From Bdellovibrionaceae bacterium UBA1609 (GTDB taxonomy: Bacteria; Bdellovibrionota; Bdellovibrionia; Bdellovibrionales; UBA1609), in contig DCMZ01000003.1 of NCBI GenBank assembly GCA_002321895.1, positions 62,001 through 126,000 on the forward strand: a DNA stretch of 64,000 nt, written 5' to 3'. The notes beneath the pieces are model-generated. The model ran no database searches. It was not told the DNA's origin and worked only from the letters and a program-made list of their open reading frames with translations. Within the stretch, counting starts at the first letter, position 1, and the number at the start of each line of letters is the position of its first letter. Made by a program: the position numbers and the translations under genes. Of the stretch, positions 61,611 through 64,000 are shown one piece after another.

Positions 61611-63002
61611 GTGTCAACAAACTCACCTGTGTTCGTAAACCGAACACTTAATATGAAAAAAATAAATTATATCGGACTCGATATGGATCATACACTGGTC
61701 CGATATAAAACCGAAAACTTTGAACAACTTGCCTATGCAAGTATGTGCCAAAAGTTAGTGAATGACCTTAGCTACCCCAAGCAAATTGCGAATTTAAAAT
61801 TTAATTTCAATAGAGCCATACGAGGCCTTGTTATAGATAAAGTTCGAGGAAATATATTAAAGCTGTCACGACATGCTGCCATCCGTGAAAGTTATCACGG
61901 CACGCGTCCCATTAATTTTTCGGAACAAAAAAAAATCTATAAAAGTACTTATATCGATCTCAGTGATCCAGACTATGATCCTGTCGATACAAGCTTTTCC
62001 TATTCTTTTGCAACTCTCTTTGCTCAACTCGTAGATCTTAAAGATGACGAATTGAGAGATTCTCTGCCAGACTACGGACAGATCGCCGCGGATCTTATTT
62101 TTGTCCTCGATGCCGCCCACAGAGATGGAACCATTAAAAATCAAGTCGCCGAAGATTTAGATCACTATATCATTAAAGATCCAGAACTGGTTGAAGGACT
62201 CGAAAGATATAAGAAACACGGAAAGAAAATATTTGTCGTAACCAACTCGGAGTATCACTACACAAAACTTCTCATGGATTACGCCATTCAACCGTTCTTA
62301 AAAGATTCATCTTCTTGGTCTGAGTTGTTTGAATTTGTGGTGACCTTAGCCAGCAAGCCTCGGTTTTTTACTGACCGCTTACCCTTCCTTAAGATCACTT
62401 CCGATGAAGGAACAATGATTAATGCTAACGGTATAGAGACTGGTGGAATTTACCAAGGTGGCTGTGCCGACATTATAACTAAAAACCTTAAACTTTCTCC
62501 CGAAGAAATTCTTTACATCGGCGATCATATTTACGGTGATATCGTTCGACTAAAAAAGGATTGTGCCTGGAGAACAGCTCTTGTGGTTGAGGAGATCGAG
62601 GAAGAAATCCATAATTCTCAAAATGCTCTTAGCCTCGTTGAGCAAATTGATCAACTTATGGAAGAAAAGCGACCTATTGAAACCAAAATAGACTCACTCA
62701 TTTCTGATCAAATCATTAATGAGCACAAATCGCATGAACAGGAAATCAAAGAGCTTATCCATACCGTTTCTGCAATAGATACTAAAATCGGCCCTTTGAT
62801 TAAAAAGCAAAGAGCCTGTTTTAATCCCTACTGGGGTGAGGTTTTTCGAACGGGTATTGAAGAAAGCTACTTTGCCTATCAAGTAGATCGCTTCGCCTGT
62901 ATTTATATGGGTAAACTTTCAGACCTATTGGCCCTTTCTCCGAGAACATACTTTCGATCGAACAAAAAACCTTTGTCTCACGAAATAAAATTATTTACCT
63001 AA
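61611..63002 (+). CDS. HAD-IG family 5'-nucleotidase
   Basis: 463 residues from GTG 61611 (AAGAGG upstream). HAD motif I IGLDMDHTLVRYKTENFEQL, motif II FVVTNSEYHY, ASKPRFFTDRLPF and motif IV YIGDHIYGDIVRLKKD fit the cytosolic purine 5'-nucleotidase (NT5C2-like) family. The C-terminal region (about 330-400) is helical and likely coiled. Hydrolyses IMP/GMP-type nucleotides. Convergent overlap of 8 bp with the next gene. Confidence 0.9.
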   Translation: MSTNSPVFVNRTLNMKKINYIGLDMDHTLVRYKTENFEQLAYASMCQKLVNDLSYPKQIANLKFNFNRAIRGLVIDKVRGNILKLSRHAAIRESYHGTRPINFSEQKKIYKSTYIDLSDPDYDPVDTSFSYSFATLFAQLVDLKDDELRDSLPDYGQIAADLIFVLDAAHRDGTIKNQVAEDLDHYIIKDPELVEGLERYKKHGKKIFVVTNSEYHYTKLLMDYAIQPFLKDSSSWSELFEFVVTLASKPRFFTDRLPFLKITSDEGTMINANGIETGGIYQGGCADIITKNLKLSPEEILYIGDHIYGDIVRLKKDCAWRTALVVEEIEEEIHNSQNALSLVEQIDQLMEEKRPIETKIDSLISDQIINEHKSHEQEIKELIHTVSAIDTKIGPLIKKQRACFNPYWGEVFRTGIEESYFAYQVDRFACIYMGKLSDLLALSPRTYFRSNKKPLSHEIKLFT

Positions 63003-64000
63003 AGCGAACCACGCCCTCTATAGGCGCAAGAGGGCGAAAGCTTTTTGTCTCATCTTCATAGCTAACACTCTGCCAGGAAAACTGCTCTGCAAAGGAATGT
63101 GCGATTTTTTTGGATTTTCTTAAAGCCATTTGCACAGATGGCATATGAAACTCAATAAACGAAAGGTCATCGTTACTATAGAGATGATTTTTAATTTGGC
63201 CTTGTTGGATTCTATCTACGTAACTAGCTAGCCTACCTGGGGTGCAATCATTAATATAAATCATTTTAGGAGCAATGTTTTTACGGAAAACCGGGTGGCT
63301 CAACTGAATAGCCCCACAATCCACTAAAACCAACTGACTCACCATAACTTCTTCAACTGGATTTTCGATATACCCTAAACTAGGTACATAAATCTTAAAG
63401 TCCTCTGTAAAGTAAGCCATAGACCACATAGGATTAGCTTTTGAGTTCGACTCCAATTCTATCAAACTCTTTAGATGACTTGGACCCACCATCACTAATG
63501 TCTCTATAGACACAGGTTTTCCATACATTTCAGAAAGCACCAAATGATTCCAGTTTCTAGCATCTAGAAGTAGCTCCGATTCGACACGATCCAACTCCCT
63601 TTCAATCCAATCCAAATACTGCTGTTCTGATCCTAGCACCACAGGAACTTCCCACTTGAAATTCTCAATATAATTATACAAGTTCTCTGTAAAATTTTGG
63701 CGATCAGAAAGAGATAGATTTTGATAGTAATTAAAAAGCAATTTTGAGAACAAGCCGGAAGCAGCCCATATGGTAGGCTGCTTACTCATTTGATGATGTG
63801 ATTCCGGTAAAATCTCTTCAGCCCGCAAGTGATGGTGACAAAACTCATAATATGTAACCGATTTACCCGGATACCTACAATAGTCGGACAGGGAAAGTCG
63901 CAAGCTAGAGCCCGATAGAAAAATACTATCCTCCCGCTCGGTACCAATAGAAAGTTGATTGGAAAGTATAGAGTCCAGCAAATCTGTAAAGACATTTACA
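62995..64000 (-). CDS. Unknown protein, open at the right window edge
   Basis: At least 334 codons on the minus strand. A TTG at 63981 gives 328 residues, but the frame stays open to base 64000 (VNVFTDLLDSILSN...), so the true start probably lies outside. No signal peptide visible in the visible part. No motif recognised; it contains a lone LVLVDCGAIQLSH and CHHHLRAEEILPESHHQMSK. Its stop overlaps the 5'-nucleotidase stop by 8 bp. Function unknown. Confidence 0.7.
   Translation of the reverse strand, partial: VNVFTDLLDSILSNQLSIGTEREDSIFLSGSSLRLSLSDYCRYPGKSVTYYEFCHHHLRAEEILPESHHQMSKQPTIWAASGLFSKLLFNYYQNLSLSDRQNFTENLYNYIENFKWEVPVVLGSEQQYLDWIERELDRVESELLLDARNWNHLVLSEMYGKPVSIETLVMVGPSHLKSLIELESNSKANPMWSMAYFTEDFKIYVPSLGYIENPVEEVMVSQLVLVDCGAIQLSHPVFRKNIAPKMIYINDCTPGRLASYVDRIQQGQIKNHLYSNDDLSFIEFHMPSVQMALRKSKKIAHSFAEQFSWQSVSYEDETKSFRPLAPIEGVVRFR

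Noticed and set aside
1..64000. tRNA, rRNA, IS element or CRISPR signals
   Set aside because: I looked for T-loop GGTTCRA contexts, inverted terminal repeats around transposase-like ORFs, and regularly spaced repeats; the few GGTTCGA hits lie inside coding genes and no array was seen. A tRNAscan run would settle it.

Overview
The window is ordinary chromosome from a Gram-negative bacterium. It is densely coded, leans AT-rich, and shows no rRNA, tRNA, CRISPR array, insertion sequence or prophage. The closest guess is a Bdellovibrio-like bacterium (Bdellovibrionota). This is inferred from the gene mix: tyrosine catabolism, many exported proteins of unknown function, KirBac, stand-alone REC and GGDEF regulators, an arginine decarboxylase plus ureohydrolase, and LPS genes. 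No marker gene proves it. TTG and GTG starts are common, and several genes overlap by 1-11 bp.

Layout. 1-1.3 kb: start of astB (arginine succinyltransferase pathway; cut by the left edge) behind an O-methyltransferase. 1.4-7.6 kb: HAD phosphatase and a full oligopeptide ABC operon (oppA-B-C and a fused oppDF), closed by a terminator. 7.7-12.3 kb: AGCS amino-acid:Na+ symporter, a response regulator coupled to a KirBac potassium channel, thioredoxin reductase, SDR. 12.4-15.7 kb: 2Fe-2S ferredoxin, a large lipoprotein, a 5'-nucleotidase-like exported phosphoesterase. 15.7-21.6 kb: surface-polysaccharide/LPS block (methyltransferase-like protein, O-antigen ligase, two glycosyltransferases, a PbgA/YejM-like membrane sulfatase-fold protein). 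21.7-28.5 kb: exported nucleotidyltransferase-like protein, TrmB, gamma-glutamyltransferase, CDF metal efflux, esterase, REC-GGDEF. 28.6-34.9 kb: leuS-speA, a cation:proton antiporter, a small lipoprotein. 35-37.3 kb: two exported proteins, one with a PD-(D/E)XK nuclease signature. 37.4-43 kb: DedA-like protein, ureohydrolase, cysteine-cluster protein, single-cysteine DksA-like protein, SH3 protein, CaCA antiporter, FxsA, ExoIII. 43-49.9 kb: ATP-grasp protein, divergent SelO-like protein, then the coupled hldD - phenylalanine hydroxylase - trmJ genes.

49.9-55.7 kb holds the most unusual block: five tightly packed minus-strand genes encoding an RsbW-type ATPase, a STAS protein, a PAS-Hpt-CheA-like kinase, a CheY-like regulator and a REC-PATAN-DnaJ-TPR fusion. 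It looks like a partner-switch plus phosphorelay signalling system whose output ends in a J-domain protein. 55.8-59.2 kb: hpd-hmgA-ribD operon. 59.3-64 kb: GNAT, Pif1/RecD-like helicase, rhodanese, HAD-IG 5'-nucleotidase, and an unknown gene that runs off the right edge.

Pathway links. Phenylalanine hydroxylase (47.4 kb), HPD and HmgA (56.9-59.2 kb) form phenylalanine to maleylacetoacetate. SpeA and the ureohydrolase could form arginine to agmatine to putrescine. Opp and AGCS import peptides and amino acids, which fits an amino-acid-consuming lifestyle. All functions are read from motifs by eye; no database search was run.
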